Source: an alpha proteobacterium AAP81b (GTDB lineage Bacteria > Pseudomonadota > Alphaproteobacteria > Sphingomonadales > Sphingomonadaceae). From it: DNA of 50,910 nucleotides. Positions 49,418 to 50,910 of this stretch are shown here, one piece after another. Below the pieces are notes generated by a model. The model had not been told where the DNA came from and did not search any database. It was given only the letters and a program-made list of their open reading frames with translations. Position numbers and translations under genes: made by a program. The stretch's first letter is position 1; each line of letters begins with the position of its first letter. The stretch is taken from contig LJHX01000045.1 in NCBI GenBank assembly GCA_001295935.1, positions 1-50,910 on the forward strand, read 5' to 3'.

Positions 49418-50910
49418 CGCACCACCAGCCGGGCGCGGTCGAGGACGTGGCGACCATCGGTCAGCGCGACGACATGGACGCCGGGAATCGGCGCCCATAA
49501 CGCCGTCAGCCCGCTGCCGAGGCGCCTGCCATCGAGCGTCAGGTGCAACCCCGGCAGCGACCCTTGCGCGCGGATGGTGACGCGCTGGCGCGGCATCGGG
49601 ATATCGGGATCGATCGCCACCACCGTACCGTCGGCAGGGCTGAGCAGGCGCGGGCGCGCCGTGGCGGGATCGGTGACGGCGATCACCGGCTGCTCGGTGC
49701 CGGCGAGGAAGAGTTCGCGGCGCGGCGGCTCGATGGCGGGGGCGAAGCGGACGGGGGCGGTGATGACGCCGGGGGGCAGCGCGAAGCCCGTATCGGTATC
49801 ACGGTGGAGGCCGCGCAGGATCGCTGCCCAGGCCGGCGCCGCGCCGCTGGTGCCCGAAACGCCGACCATCGGGTCGCCCTCGAAATTGCCGACCCAGACG
49901 GCGACGGTGAAGCGGCGGGTGAAGCCGATGCACCAATTGTCGCGCAGCGCCTTCGACGTGCCGGTCTTGACCGCAGCGGCGAAGGGCAGTTCGAGGCCAT
50001 TGTCCTCGCCGAACGTCGCGGTGCGCGCGGCGGGATCGCTGAGGATATCCCGAACGATCGCTGCAGCGCCAGGATCGATGACCTGTTTCAGCCCCGGCGC
50101 CGCCCCGGGAACCACCCGCAAGGCCCCCGCCCGCCCCCCCAGCGCCAGCGCGCGGAAGGCCGCAGCCTGTTCGAGCATGGTCACCTCGGCCGACCCCAGG
50201 GCGAGCGAGAAGCCATAGTAATCGCCCTCGCGGTTGATGCCGCGATAGCCGACATCATAGAGGCGATCGCGGAAGCCATCGACGCCGACGAGCAGCAGCG
50301 CCCGCACCGCCGGCACGTTCAGACTGTTGCCGAGCGCCGAGCGCACCGATACCGGCCCGCGAAAGCTGCGATCGTAATTCTGCGGGATGTAGAGGCCGGA
50401 AGCGGTATCGAGATCAACGGGTTCGTCGCGCAGCACCGAGGCGGCGGTGAGCAGGCGGCGCTCGATCGCCAGCGCGTAGAGCTGGGGCTTGAGCGTCGAT
50501 CCAGCCTGGCGCGGTGCAGTGACGCCATCGACTTCGCCCGCCGTCGACTGCGGCCCCGCCGAGCCGACCCAGGCAAGTATCTCGCCGCTGGCATTGTCGA
50601 CGACGACCGCGGCGCCATCGCGGGCGTTGCGGGCGCCGATGGCGGTCAGCTGGCGGGTCAGCGCGTCGATGGCAAGCCTTTGAATATCATAATCGATCGT
50701 CGTGCGGACGGCGCCGCGGGTGCCATCGGGGAGCAGCCGTGCGGCAAGTTGCGGCGCGAGGCCGGGGGTCGTCAGCGGCGGCCGGGGGCCGAGCATCGTA
50801 TCGGCCGCCGCACGCACCGCGCTGCAATCGAGGTCGCGCGCGGCGCGGCAGGCGCGCGCCACGACGACCGCCGGCGCCGCCGACGGCCCGCGCGCAAGGG
50901 CGACGAGCAC
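49414..50910 (-). CDS. pbpC: Penicillin-binding protein 1C (C-terminal part; 5' end off the right edge)
   Basis: Bifunctional class A PBP of the PbpC type: a glycosyltransferase and transpeptidase anchored in the inner membrane. The window holds the last 498 residues: the end of the glycosyltransferase domain, then the transpeptidase domain with S138-x-x-K141 (GSTLKP), S196-L-N (GNSLNVP) and K315-T-G (AVKTGTSKALRDNW). A C-terminal PBP1C-type domain ends the protein. A full-length protein would be about 700 or more residues, so the gene continues past 50910. It converges on the DUF427 gene with a 4-base overlap. Confidence 0.94.
   Translation of the reverse strand: MLVALARGPSAAPAVVVARACRAARDLDCSAVRAAADTMLGPRPPLTTPGLAPQLAARLLPDGTRGAVRTTIDYDIQRLAIDALTRQLTAIGARNARDGAAVVVDNASGEILAWVGSAGPQSTAGEVDGVTAPRQAGSTLKPQLYALAIERRLLTAASVLRDEPVDLDTASGLYIPQNYDRSFRGPVSVRSALGNSLNVPAVRALLLVGVDGFRDRLYDVGYRGINREGDYYGFSLALGSAEVTMLEQAAAFRALALGGRAGALRVVPGAAPGLKQVIDPGAAAIVRDILSDPAARTATFGEDNGLELPFAAAVKTGTSKALRDNWCIGFTRRFTVAVWVGNFEGDPMVGVSGTSGAAPAWAAILRGLHRDTDTGFALPPGVITAPVRFAPAIEPPRRELFLAGTEQPVIAVTDPATARPRLLSPADGTVVAIDPDIPMPRQRVTIRAQGSLPGLHLTLDGRRLGSGLTALWAPIPGVHVVALTDGRHVLDRARLVVR

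Noticed and set aside
1-50910. CRISPR array, rRNA operon, prophage or intact IS element
   Set aside because: No regularly spaced repeats, no rRNA sequence, and no transposase, integrase or phage structural protein was found in any frame.

Overview
The window is 50,910 bases of GC-rich DNA (roughly two-thirds G+C by eye) with tightly packed genes, many stop/start overlaps and frequent GTG starts. The protein set points to an alphaproteobacterium of the Sphingomonadales: a PEP-CTERM protein with the tail form seen in sphingomonads, a TonB-ExbB-ExbD-ExbD operon, an NDUFS4-like complex I subunit, an intracellular PHB depolymerase with a cysteine box, PhhA beside kynureninase, and a dispersed palindromic repeat. 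No genus is claimed. There is no rRNA operon, CRISPR array or intact transposase.

Layout. 1-3,900: the tssA-tssB-tssC end of a type VI secretion locus on the minus strand, running off the left edge, plus a plus-strand PAAR tip gene. 3,885-6,159: divergent phhA and kynU (aromatic amino acid breakdown) around a strongly palindromic spacer. About 6,165-7,490: an A+T-rich insert with a two-gene cassette (DUF5343 protein and a HEPN/DUF4145-like protein). It abuts the remains of an amidohydrolase gene. 7,637-10,420: an SDR-amidohydrolase-amidohydrolase operon whose last gene has a frameshift in a C5 tract. 10,601-23,370: a RgpF-like protein, an acyl-CoA dehydrogenase, a NarL-type two-component pair, a 3-oxoadipyl-CoA-type thiolase, GalM, a secreted internally duplicated protein, a periplasmic peroxiredoxin, RidA and a large BNR-repeat protein. 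23,417-28,458: tRNA-Arg, an NDUFS4-like subunit, an ABM monooxygenase, polyprenyl diphosphate synthase, chorismate mutase and a PepSY-PhoP-PhoQ-like operon. 28,618-37,346: a Uup-type ABC-F ATPase, a PEP-CTERM protein with a sigma-54-like promoter, PhaZ, an ABC exporter, a dihaem cytochrome c, a Xre-RES toxin-antitoxin pair and an SDR. 37,540-41,934: an unknown protein, the tonB-exbB-exbD-exbD operon with a strong terminator, and a secreted unknown. 41,971-50,910: an EAL protein with a degenerate GGDEF domain, MoaA, NAD kinase, tRNA-Asn, a LysR regulator divergent from a four-gene operon (alpha/beta hydrolase, SDR, SnoaL-like, DUF427), and penicillin-binding protein 1C cut by the right edge.

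The best candidates for something undescribed are the DUF5343/HEPN cassette, the three-way-junction-like palindrome upstream of kynU, and the -24/-12 promoter with an upstream dyad before the PEP-CTERM gene. A dispersed 20-bp-arm palindrome occurs three times in intergenic DNA. Most other genes are ordinary chromosomal functions.
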